A program made the translations under genes and the position numbers. From Sporolactobacillus pectinivorans (GTDB taxonomy: Bacteria > Bacillota > Bacilli > Bacillales > Sporolactobacillaceae): a DNA stretch of 42,067 nt. The stretch is from contig NZ_NXGA01000001.1 of assembly GCF_002802965.1 (NCBI RefSeq), positions 2,263,872 to 2,305,938 on the forward strand, in the 5' to 3' direction. Each line of letters opens with the position of its first letter. Position 1 is the stretch's first letter. The notes beneath the pieces are model-generated. The model saw only the letters and a list, made by a program, of their open reading frames with translations. It had not been told where the DNA came from and did no database searches. Positions 8,477 to 14,836 of the stretch are shown here, piece after piece.

Positions 8477-9004
8477 TCAATCGTGATAGTAGCCCTCTTC
8501 CCATTTCTTTTCAAATTCATCAAAGAAGTGTTCATTACCGGTCTGTTCCGGTTTCGGTCCTTCGAGCGCATCAATTTTCTTAATCAGTGCATCGTGTTCG
8601 GGAGTCTTTTCATATTCAGTTGTCAGGAATTTGTCGACAATTGCTTTAATTAGATCGACCCCTGTAATGTGGCCGCCCACCGCGACAACATTGGCGTTCA
8701 GGGTCTTGCGTGCATATTCTGCTTCCGCGACATCGCGGACCAGAGCAACACGGGCACCGGGAACTTTATCAGCCGACGAGCTGATGCCGACCCCGGTTCC
8801 GCACAGGACAACGCCCAGTTTGGCTTCTCCATTGACAACCCTTTCCGCCGTTTTCTTGCCGTAAATCGGGTAATGCGTCCGCAGCTTGTCATACGTGCCA
8901 TTATCGATGACTTCATAGCCTTCTTCTTTCAAATGTTCCGTAACCCGTTCTTTAATGTCTGTTACAATGTGATCATTGCCAATTGAAATGACTGCTTTTG
9001 CCAT
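8477..9004 (-). CDS. lacB: Galactose-6-phosphate isomerase subunit B
   Basis: LacB, with LacA, isomerises D-galactose-6-phosphate to D-tagatose-6-phosphate. The 175-residue product is close to the usual 171. It has the RpiB/LacAB fold signatures: GNDHIVTD at the N-terminus, GTYDKLRTHYPIYGKK, the catalytic cysteine loop CGTGVGISSSADKVPG and the C-terminal FFDEFEKKWEEGYYHD tail typical of LacB. It follows lacA by 55 bases on the same strand and should be cotranscribed with it from the promoter at 9588-9616. The Gat-type PTS genes lie in the opposite direction just upstream. Confidence 0.95.
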   Translation of the reverse strand: MAKAVISIGNDHIVTDIKERVTEHLKEEGYEVIDNGTYDKLRTHYPIYGKKTAERVVNGEAKLGVVLCGTGVGISSSADKVPGARVALVRDVAEAEYARKTLNANVVAVGGHITGVDLIKAIVDKFLTTEYEKTPEHDALIKKIDALEGPKPEQTGNEHFFDEFEKKWEEGYYHD

Positions 9005-9059
9005 TTTTCTTCACTCCTTCAGTTCTTCTCAGTTCTTCAATAATAGTTTGTGCAGACGA

Positions 9060-9512
9060 TCAAGCCATTTTATTTACCATATCAATACGGACCATATGGC
9101 GTCCGCCGTCAAACGGCGCCTCCAGATATGCTTTAGCACAGCTCTTCAGAAGCTCAGGCCCGACAACCGCTGTGCCAAGTGTGATTAGCAGCGCGCCGTT
9201 ATGGCGGCGCGTCATTCGTGCTGAATGTTCATCGGACACATTGGCGGCAATGACATACTTCAGTTTGTTTGCGGCCATAAATGCATCGGTTCCCCACCTA
9301 TCAATCACGATGCCGCGCGGCGCGGTTGCACTTTTATCCTCGCCGTTGTTCGTTTCCTTTAATGTTTCTTTTGCTACCGCAATGGCAACATCTACAAAAT
9401 CCTGTCCTTCTTTTGATAGATCAAGAATTTCATAGCCTTCTTCTCTCAAGTCTCTGACCAGTTCATCCTTTGCCTGAACACCGTCTTTGTCCGCTCCAAT
9501 AATGACTTTCAC
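9060..9512 (-). CDS. lacA: Galactose-6-phosphate isomerase subunit A
   Basis: LacA is the partner of LacB in the heteromeric Gal-6-P isomerase of the tagatose-6-phosphate pathway. It is 150 residues, slightly longer than streptococcal LacA (about 142), with an extra short segment near residues 55-66 (TNNGEDKSATAP). Diagnostic stretches are VIIGADKDGVQAKDEL, GIVIDRWGTDAFMAANK, NVSDEHSARMTRRHNGALL and FDGGRHMVRIDMVNKM. GTG at 9512 is chosen because GGGGG lies 8 bases upstream and the product then starts VKVIIGAD as in homologues; an upstream ATG at 9551 has no ribosome site. It is the first gene of the lacAB unit. Confidence 0.95.
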   Translation of the reverse strand: MKVIIGADKDGVQAKDELVRDLREEGYEILDLSKEGQDFVDVAIAVAKETLKETNNGEDKSATAPRGIVIDRWGTDAFMAANKLKYVIAANVSDEHSARMTRRHNGALLITLGTAVVGPELLKSCAKAYLEAPFDGGRHMVRIDMVNKMA

Positions 9513-9553
9513 CGAACTTACCCCCTTATGATAGAAACCATAAATACGCATTG

Positions 9554-9579
9554 ATGTTTTAAAATGTTTGTTAATGTTT
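9554..9579. promoter_or_regulatory. Three phased ATGTTT boxes downstream of the lacA promoter
   Basis: ATGTTT occurs at 9554, 9564 and 9574 (plus-strand coordinates), exactly 10 bp apart, just downstream of the lacA -10. A matching 10-bp-phased TGTTT/TGTTC/TGTTT set lies at the lacC promoter. TGTTT-type boxes are, to my recollection, bound by LacR-type DeoR repressors; assignment to the local repressor is inference. Confidence 0.6.
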
Positions 9580-9587
9580 ACACGTTC

Positions 9588-9616
9588 AATGTATCACCAT
9601 ATATCCATTGTGTCAA
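9588..9616 (-). promoter_or_regulatory. lacAB sigma-A promoter
   Basis: On the minus strand: TTGACA (complement of 9611-9616), 17-bp spacer, TACATT (complement of 9588-9593). The -35 is part of a cre site, and the repressor boxes lie immediately downstream. Confidence 0.7.
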
Positions 9617-9624
9617 CGCTTACA
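9611..9624 (-). promoter_or_regulatory. cre (CcpA site) at the lacAB -35
   Basis: Minus-strand TGTAAGCGTTGACA matches the consensus TGWAANCGNTNWCA at every position and shares TTGACA with the -35 box, so CcpA binding would block RNA polymerase. Confidence 0.8.
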
Positions 9625-9786
9625 ATCATAAAATATTTCATCCATTTTCTAACATGATATCGCCAGATATAAAAAGATATCTATTCCTTCAGATAAAAGC
9701 TGCATAGTCATATACACCGCTAATAATTGATATATTAAAAGATAAATTGATATCAAAAAGCGATAATTTTTTTATCAATAAATATG

Positions 9787-9815
9787 TTGACAACGCTTAC
9801 AATAAGATTTACAGT
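9787..9815 (+). promoter_or_regulatory. gat PTS operon sigma-A promoter
   Basis: TTGACA (9787-9792), 17-bp spacer, TACAGT (9810-9815). It overlaps the cre at 9788-9801. The predicted start near 9822 leaves a leader of about 47 bases before the IIA ATG. Confidence 0.7.
9788..9801 (-). promoter_or_regulatory. cre (CcpA site) at the gat operon -35
   Basis: Read on the minus strand, TGTAAGCGTTGTCA fits TGWAANCGNTNWCA completely. It overlaps the -35 and spacer of the gat promoter. Confidence 0.8.
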
Positions 9816-9845
9816 AAACATGTAAAAAGGAACATAAATGAACAT
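9816..9845. promoter_or_regulatory. AAACA/GAACA boxes in the gat operon leader
   Basis: AAACAT, GAACAT and GAACAT begin at 9816, 9830 and 9840, directly downstream of the -10. They are the complement of ATGTTT/ATGTTC and so mirror the boxes at lacA and lacC. The last two are 10 bp apart; the first is offset by 14. Confidence 0.5.
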
Positions 9846-9868
9846 ATTAGAACCAAGGAGGTTTGAAA

Positions 9869-10357
9869 ATGACTATTCAGATAGACTTTAATTACAATGA
9901 CATTTATTCTCTGTCTGCTCTTAATCAACAGGAACTGTTTGATCAGTTGGGTGTTGCACTGGTAAAGCGCGACGATGTTACGGAATCCTTTTCTGAAGCC
10001 GTTTATATCCGTGAAACACAGTATCCTACCGCTCTTGACATGCAGCCTGTGTTCGCTGGTGGCCCAAATATAGCGATCCCGCATACCGAACCGAAATACT
10101 GCAAGAGCCGCAAGGTGATCGTTATCAGACTGAATCAACCGATTGACTTCTATAATATGATCAATCCAAAACAGAATCTGCCGGTCCAATACCTGTTTGC
10201 AATTCTGAATAATGATCCGTCGGCCCAGACGAATATTCTGGCGAATCTGATGGATCTCTTTAAGAGTGATCATTTCCTTGAGAAGCTCGGGAAAGCTCAA
10301 AATCAAAAAGAAGTTTATGATGTTTTAAAACAATATGCCAATGTTGTATGCGCTTAA
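9869..10357 (+). CDS. PTS EIIA component, galactitol/fructose (PTS_EIIA_2) type
   Basis: A cytoplasmic phosphocarrier that takes the phosphoryl group from HPr and passes it to the IIB cysteine. It is 162 residues, normal for a free-standing GatA-type IIA. The phosphorylated histidine is His72 in GPNIAIPHTEPKY. ATG at 9869 is used because AAGGAGG ends 7 bases before it; an in-frame TTG at 9863 is too close to the ribosome site. It is the first gene of a IIA-IIB-IIC operon, 27 bases ahead of IIB. With LacAB and LacC around it the transported sugar is probably galactose (as Gal-6-P) rather than galactitol, as described for Gat-family galactose PTSs in streptococci; this is inference. Controlled by a cre and DeoR-type boxes. 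Confidence 0.93.
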   Translation: MTIQIDFNYNDIYSLSALNQQELFDQLGVALVKRDDVTESFSEAVYIRETQYPTALDMQPVFAGGPNIAIPHTEPKYCKSRKVIVIRLNQPIDFYNMINPKQNLPVQYLFAILNNDPSAQTNILANLMDLFKSDHFLEKLGKAQNQKEVYDVLKQYANVVCA

Positions 10358-10384
10358 TTTATTAAAATCAGGGAGGAATTTATA

Positions 10385-10690
10385 ATGATTAAAATTTTAA
10401 CTGCTTGTGGCGCCGGAGTGAATTCAAGTCATCAGATCAAGGATGCTCTAGAAGAAGAAATGAAAAATCGGGGCTTTGACGTGAGCTGTGAAGCGGTCAT
10501 GATCAAGGATGTGACGGAGGAAATGGTTTCGAAATTCGACATCTTCGCACCAATCGTAAAACCGGATCTTGGTTTTGAGGTCGCTATTCCGACAGTTGAC
10601 TGCGGGCCGATCCTTTACCGGATTCCGGTGATGGCTCAGCCTGTATATGATCAAATGGAAGAGACAATTAAAGGATTGAATAAAAAGTAA
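10385..10690 (+). CDS. PTS EIIB component, galactitol type
   Basis: A cytoplasmic IIB protein of 101 residues that carries the phosphoryl group on Cys8 in the P-loop-like motif ILTACGAGVNSSHQIK and hands it to the sugar during transport through IIC. The GAGVNSS loop is typical of GatB-like IIB proteins. The start is supported by GGGAGG about 9 bases upstream. It is the middle gene of the three-gene PTS operon. Confidence 0.94.
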   Translation: MIKILTACGAGVNSSHQIKDALEEEMKNRGFDVSCEAVMIKDVTEEMVSKFDIFAPIVKPDLGFEVAIPTVDCGPILYRIPVMAQPVYDQMEETIKGLNKK

Positions 10691-10731
10691 ACAGCTTAAA
10701 GTGTGCTAAAACTAAACAGGGGTGAAGATTC

Positions 10732-12138
10732 ATGGGTTCAATTATTCATTTTGCAAACAGCATTTTTAATCCAATCATTGCACTGGGTGCTGCTCCCGTC
10801 ATGCTGATTGTTTTAACAGTCATTGCACTTTTATTCCGTGTGAAATTTACGAAGGCTCTGGAAGGCGGCATTCGGCTGGCAATCGCCCTGACCGGTATTT
10901 CAGCAGTAATCGGCTTGCTGACTGCCGCCTTCTCAACTGCTTTGACCGGCTTCGTTAAGTCGACCGGTATTCAGCTGAGTATCACTGACGTAGGTTGGGC
11001 TCCTTTGGCAACGATTACATGGGGCTCTCCATACACCTTGTTCTTTCTTCTAATCCTTGTCTGTCTCAATATTGTGATGATTTTTCTGCACCGGACGAAT
11101 ACGCTTGATGTTGATATTTTTGATGTCTGGCATTCCGCTTTTGTCGGATTGCTGTGCATTTTCTCTGGTGCCAACCTGTTCATCGCGACTTTGCTGGTTC
11201 TCATGATCGGTGTCATGAAAATCATCAACTCTGATCTGATGAAACCGACGTTTAATGACCTGCTGCATAATGACAATAACCCAATGACCACCACTCATAT
11301 GAACTACATGATGAATCCTGCCATCATGGTTTTAAATAAAATATTTGATGTCATTTTCCCTTGGCTCGATAAATTTGATTTTGACGCTGCAAAACTGAAC
11401 AAGAAAATTGGCTTCTGGGGCAGCAACTTCTCCATTGGCATTTATCTTGGCGTATTCATTGGTTTAATGTCCCATCAAGATATGAAAGCCATTTTCGTTC
11501 TGGCGTTTACTGCAGGCACTTGCCTGGAACTCTTCTCACAAATTGGGAATTGGTTCATTAAAGCAGTGGAACCCCTCTCTCAGGGTATCTCCAATGTGGC
11601 TACGAAATATCTGAAAGGACGCAAATTTAACATCGGACTTGACTGGCCATTCCTTGCGGGTCGCGCGGAAATCTGGGCGGCTGCCAATGTTCTTGCACCG
11701 ATTATGCTTGGTGAAGCACTGATATTGCCTGGCAACCATCTGCTTCCGCTTGGAGGCATCATTGCCATGGGTGTCACGCCTGCACTGCTGGTGGTCACTC
11801 GCGGCAAGATTATCCGCATGATCGTTATCGGAGCTTTGGAACTGCCGATCTTCCTCTGGGCTGGCACGCTGGCCGCACCGTTTGTTACGCATACGGCTAA
11901 ATTAGTCGGCGCGTTCCCAAGCGGCGTTCCAAAGGGTCAGATGATCTCACAGACTACTATGGAAGGCCCGATTGAAAAATTTCTGGCCTACCTGGTTGGC
12001 CATGCAACATCTCAGGCCGGTATGTACATCGTCTATGCCCTGCTTGCGATTGCCGGTTATATTCTGCTCTTCATCTGGTACGCTTTCCAGATGAAGAAAC
12101 GGAATCAGGCTTATGCAGAGGCCAAAGCGAACAGCTGA
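10732..12138 (+). CDS. PTS EIIC component, galactitol family permease
   Basis: The integral membrane channel of the PTS, 468 residues (the GatC family is about 450). It has many hydrophobic segments, starting at about residues 15-36, 44-66 and 90-112, and ends in a basic tail after the last one. Family-like stretches are FNPIIALGAAPVMLIVLTVI, ITWGSPYTLFFL and WPFLAGRAEIWAAANVLAP. Loss of the usual fused IIA/IIB is compensated by the two preceding genes. AGGGGTGAAG upstream supports the ATG. A strong terminator follows within 35 bases, so the operon is IIA-IIB-IIC only. Galactitol-1-P dehydrogenase (gatD), normally with a true galactitol system, is not here. Confidence 0.94.
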   Translation: MGSIIHFANSIFNPIIALGAAPVMLIVLTVIALLFRVKFTKALEGGIRLAIALTGISAVIGLLTAAFSTALTGFVKSTGIQLSITDVGWAPLATITWGSPYTLFFLLILVCLNIVMIFLHRTNTLDVDIFDVWHSAFVGLLCIFSGANLFIATLLVLMIGVMKIINSDLMKPTFNDLLHNDNNPMTTTHMNYMMNPAIMVLNKIFDVIFPWLDKFDFDAAKLNKKIGFWGSNFSIGIYLGVFIGLMSHQDMKAIFVLAFTAGTCLELFSQIGNWFIKAVEPLSQGISNVATKYLKGRKFNIGLDWPFLAGRAEIWAAANVLAPIMLGEALILPGNHLLPLGGIIAMGVTPALLVVTRGKIIRMIVIGALELPIFLWAGTLAAPFVTHTAKLVGAFPSGVPKGQMISQTTMEGPIEKFLAYLVGHATSQAGMYIVYALLAIAGYILLFIWYAFQMKKRNQAYAEAKANS

Positions 12139-12171
12139 TTGCGCCTGCGAACAAATCAATATCTAAAGAAA

Positions 12172-12207
12172 GCCGGGACAAATGCCTGATTATTTTGTCC
12201 CGGTTTT
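12172..12207 (+). terminator. Terminator of the gat PTS operon
   Basis: Perfect 10-bp arms CCGGGACAAA / TTTGTCCCGG around an 11-base loop, followed by TTTTCATTTAG; 35 bases after the IIC stop. Confidence 0.88.
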
Positions 12208-12541
12208 CATTTAGTTTTAAATATCTATATGCCTTTTCATTCCTTAAATGTAATGGTCGCATAGTGAAGACGTGCTGCGCACCCTCAAATCGGGAACAGC
12301 TCCATTTGCTAGAAGTATCACTTCTAATTTTGAGTGCTTAACTTCCGGGATCGTGCATATCGAGTGCGTAAACGATATACGTTTGTATCGGCATATCGTT
12401 ACGTTTCGCATATATAGCCTTGGACATGAAACGAATAACTCCTGACAAAGAGTGAATAACGCACCAATCATTATGCAATTCCGTCTTCTGTGCAAGGAAC
12501 GCGGATTAAGCTAAACGATGTAGGAAATAGCAGACATACTA
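12208..12541. other. Non-coding gap with several dyads between convergent gat operon and lacC
   Basis: No credible gene. It contains several short dyads: AGAAGT-ATC-ACTTCT near 12311-12325, AAACG-ATATA-CGTTT at 12370-12384, and AACGATAT (12371-12378) repeated inverted at 12393-12400. The last two overlap and would be alternative folds. It lies beyond terminators on both sides. Confidence 0.5.
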
Positions 12542-12543
12542 AA

Positions 12544-12568
12544 AAAAGCCGGGCATTTTCGTCCGACT
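12544..12568 (-). terminator. Terminator of lacC
   Basis: On the minus strand AGTCGGAC and GCCCGGCT pair (one wobble, one mismatch) around GAAAAT and run into TTTTTTT. It lies just beyond the lacC stop. Confidence 0.75.
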
Positions 12569-12590
12569 CCATTTTTATACTTGCATCCTT

Positions 12591-13541
12591 CTAACGGTTC
12601 ACCTGATAATCCTTTTCTTCCAAACGGCTGACTGAAACCTTTTTCAAAAACGCGTCAATCCGCTCCGTGTTAATTACTCCTGTCGCTGATTCTAAGGCAT
12701 TCAAAGTTCCAAATGTGCTTCCAAGAGCAAGAGTTTTCTCAGCGCTGTATCCTCGGGCCGTGCCCAGAGCCAGGCCGGCAATCATTGAGTCGCCTGATCC
12801 CACCGCGCTGACGGCCTCAATTTTTGCTGCATGGACTCGATAAAATGTCTTGTTAAGGAAAGCCAAAGCCCCTTTGCTTCCCAGCGAAACAACAATATTT
12901 TCAGGACCTTCTGCTGTTAATTCCTTTATAGCCTCAACCAGTTCCTTTTCAGAATCAATGGTCCTTCCGATCAGGGCTTCAATCTCATACTGATTGGGCT
13001 TAATCAGAAAGGGCTTTGCCTTGATTCCGGTTTTCAGTGCTTCTCCGCTTGAATCAAGGATGAATTTTTTCCCACATTTATTAGCCAGTTCGATCAATTG
13101 GCGATAAAATTCTGTTCCTAACCCTCTTGGGATACTGCCTGAAGCGGTAACTACATCTCCCAGTTCCAATAATTTTTCATAGTTTTGAAAAAAGGCAGAT
13201 TTTTCATCAGGTGAAATTTCCGGACCGTTTTCCAACACTTCTGTCTGATTCCCTTCATGCATTAGTGCGAGGCAGTGACGGGTACTCTGCCTGATCGGCA
13301 CAAAGCGATGTTTAACGCCCTGCTGATCCAGCTGCTGCCTGATGAAAGTTCCGGTCAGGCCACCGAGAAAACCGGTTGCAATGACCGGTTCGCGATTCTG
13401 ATGGATGACACGGGTAACATTCAGCCCCTTGCCTCCTGCTGTCAGAATGGGATTGCCGCTTCGATTCACCTCATTGATTTTGAGTGCTTTCAGTTGATAA
13501 TTCATGTCAACGGAAGGATTTAATGTGATTGTAATGATCAA
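12591..13541 (-). CDS. lacC: Tagatose-6-phosphate kinase / 1-phosphofructokinase family (PfkB)
   Basis: Predicted to phosphorylate tagatose-6-phosphate to tagatose-1,6-bisphosphate with ATP. The 316-residue protein has PfkB signatures: the N-terminal ITITLNPSVDMNYQL strand, sugar-binding TAGGKGLNVTRVI near residues 35-47 and the C-terminal AVGSGDSMIAGLALG with the catalytic Asp and anion hole. LacC and FruK are close relatives; context (lacAB, Gat PTS, lacR) favours LacC. Start: TTG at 13541 with GAGGTG 6 bases upstream; the family starts at this point, while upstream ATGs would overlap the promoter. It is convergent with the PTS operon and divergent from the DeoR gene. Its promoter has the same cre/-35 plus TGTTT-box layout as lacAB. 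No lacD aldolase follows. Confidence 0.88.
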   Translation of the reverse strand: MIITITLNPSVDMNYQLKALKINEVNRSGNPILTAGGKGLNVTRVIHQNREPVIATGFLGGLTGTFIRQQLDQQGVKHRFVPIRQSTRHCLALMHEGNQTEVLENGPEISPDEKSAFFQNYEKLLELGDVVTASGSIPRGLGTEFYRQLIELANKCGKKFILDSSGEALKTGIKAKPFLIKPNQYEIEALIGRTIDSEKELVEAIKELTAEGPENIVVSLGSKGALAFLNKTFYRVHAAKIEAVSAVGSGDSMIAGLALGTARGYSAEKTLALGSTFGTLNALESATGVINTERIDAFLKKVSVSRLEEKDYQVNR

Positions 13542-13567
13542 AAAAAACACCTCGATATTGTTTACAT

Positions 13568-13593
13568 GTGTTTTATAATGTTCTATTATGTTT
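13568..13593. promoter_or_regulatory. Phased TGTTT boxes downstream of the lacC promoter
   Basis: TGTTT (13569), TGTTC (13579) and TGTTT (13589) recur at 10-bp steps just downstream of the lacC -10, the same phasing as at lacA (9554/9564/9574). Predicted operator of the neighbouring DeoR-family repressor. Confidence 0.6.
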
Positions 13594-13622
13594 ATAATAA
13601 TCATGTATAATAATATTGTCAA
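13594..13622 (-). promoter_or_regulatory. lacC sigma-A promoter
   Basis: Minus strand: TTGACA (complement of 13617-13622), 17-bp spacer, TATTAT (complement of 13594-13599). Confidence 0.75.
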
Positions 13623-13630
13623 CGCTTTCA
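13617..13630 (-). promoter_or_regulatory. cre (CcpA site) at the lacC -35
   Basis: Minus-strand TGAAAGCGTTGACA matches TGWAANCGNTNWCA at every position and contains the -35 hexamer. Confidence 0.82.
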
Positions 13631-13708
13631 TATACAATTATTTTGCAATTTTTCTCTTATGCAAGTAATCGATCAAATGTCTGATTCAACAGGAAGGATT
13701 GAACAATC

Positions 13709-14458
13709 ATGTTAAAAACAAAGCGTCAGGAAGCTATACTCTCAATGCTGGATGCCGCAAAAGTCGTGGAAGTCGTTCAGCTTGCCAAAGATCTCAGGGT
13801 CACCGAGATGACAATCAGACGTGATCTGAAGGAACTGGAAGATGATGGCCAGCTCGTGCGTGTTCATGGCGGCGCAAAAAAATCCGGCTTTTCCTCCTAT
13901 ACAGTGATCAGCCACGAAAAGAAAACAAAAATCCACACGGATGAAAAGAAGGAAATTGCGAGAAAATGCGTGGGGTTAATCAAGGAGAATGATATCGTTT
14001 TTCTCGGAAGCGGTACAACTATCGAATATATTGTTGATATTCTACCGTCTATTGATCTCACCATTATCACAAACTCGCTTTCTCTCTTTAATCGCCTCCA
14101 AGGTCTCAACTTCCGTTCAACGATACTCATTGGAGGCAGGTACCGGCACAGCACAGACACTTTCTATGGTGTATTTTCAAATGAAATGATCAGTCACATT
14201 AAAGTCGCAAAGGCATTCATTGGAACGAACGGAATCACCGGTATTAACGTCACAACGACTTATGAGGATGAGGGCCAGGGCAACCAGCTAGTCTTAAATA
14301 ACGCGGAGCAACGCTATATTGTCTCGGATTATTCAAAGCTGGAGATCAGTGCGCTGTACACTTTTTATAATCTGAAAAATATTGATGCCCTGATCACTGA
14401 CAGCAGAATTGCGGAGTCCCAAAGGCAGTATTATGAACGGTTCACGAAAGTGTTGTAA
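13709..14458 (+). CDS. lacR: DeoR-family sugar-phosphate repressor (LacR-like)
   Basis: A 249-residue DeoR-family regulator. The N-terminal helix-turn-helix is VEVVQLAKDLRVTEMTIRRDLKELE followed by GQLVRVHGGA, the classic DeoR signature. The remaining residues form the sugar-phosphate sensor domain (ENDIVFLGSGTTIEYIVDIL, TIITNSLSLFNRL, KAFIGTNGITG). AGGAAGG upstream supports the ATG. It is divergent from lacC and lies next to the Gat PTS/lacAB genes, so it most likely represses the lacAB, gat and lacC promoters through the TGTTT boxes, released by a pathway sugar phosphate such as tagatose-6-P. The symbol rests on context; the family assignment is firm. Confidence 0.85.
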   Translation: MLKTKRQEAILSMLDAAKVVEVVQLAKDLRVTEMTIRRDLKELEDDGQLVRVHGGAKKSGFSSYTVISHEKKTKIHTDEKKEIARKCVGLIKENDIVFLGSGTTIEYIVDILPSIDLTIITNSLSLFNRLQGLNFRSTILIGGRYRHSTDTFYGVFSNEMISHIKVAKAFIGTNGITGINVTTTYEDEGQGNQLVLNNAEQRYIVSDYSKLEISALYTFYNLKNIDALITDSRIAESQRQYYERFTKVL

Positions 14459-14734
14459 ATGCTCGCTATTTGTCGGCAAGTTTATGAGGCACTAACATAA
14501 TAGGGTACCCATTTGATGTAAAATGAAGAAATTATTCTTTATCAAAGCGGGTGTAGAAAGGCATACTAAAAAATATATTATTCTACTCATTCCAACGCTT
14601 ATCATCATGTTTTGACTGCTTTATTTTCCTCAATAAATAAAAAAAATTTGCTTCGTCCGTACCCGTCTTGTTTTAGGTTACCTATTACTTGTGGACGCAT
14701 TTAGAAAAAGAGCTGGAGAAAGATCAAAACAAGA
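14459..14734. other. Gap after lacR; one doubtful 30-residue reading frame
   Basis: A-T-rich stretch with no convincing gene. One short frame, ATG 14523 to stop 14615, would encode a 30-residue peptide with a basic N-half and a hydrophobic C-half (KYIILLIPTLIIMF), but it lacks a ribosome site. No clear lacR terminator was found. Confidence 0.4.
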
Positions 14735-14763
14735 AGAAACGCCGCTGTTTGAATGGCGTTTCT
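14735..14763 (-). terminator. Terminator of lctP
   Basis: Perfect 9-bp arms AGAAACGCC / GGCGTTTCT; on the minus strand the hairpin is followed by TCTTGTTTTG, a modest U-tract. It lies 73 bases past the lctP stop. Confidence 0.65.
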
Positions 14764-14836
14764 GCTGATCACTTAATTCCCTTTTACAAAATAATGTTAC
14801 CCGATCTCCCCTCTTCGCCATGCATCCCATCAGAAT

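Noticed and set aside
12244..12495. Minus-strand frame of 83 codons in the gap between the PTS operon and lacC
   Set aside because: No ribosome site of quality, odd composition with many Cys, Arg and Ser, and the region is rich in inverted repeats; more likely non-coding.
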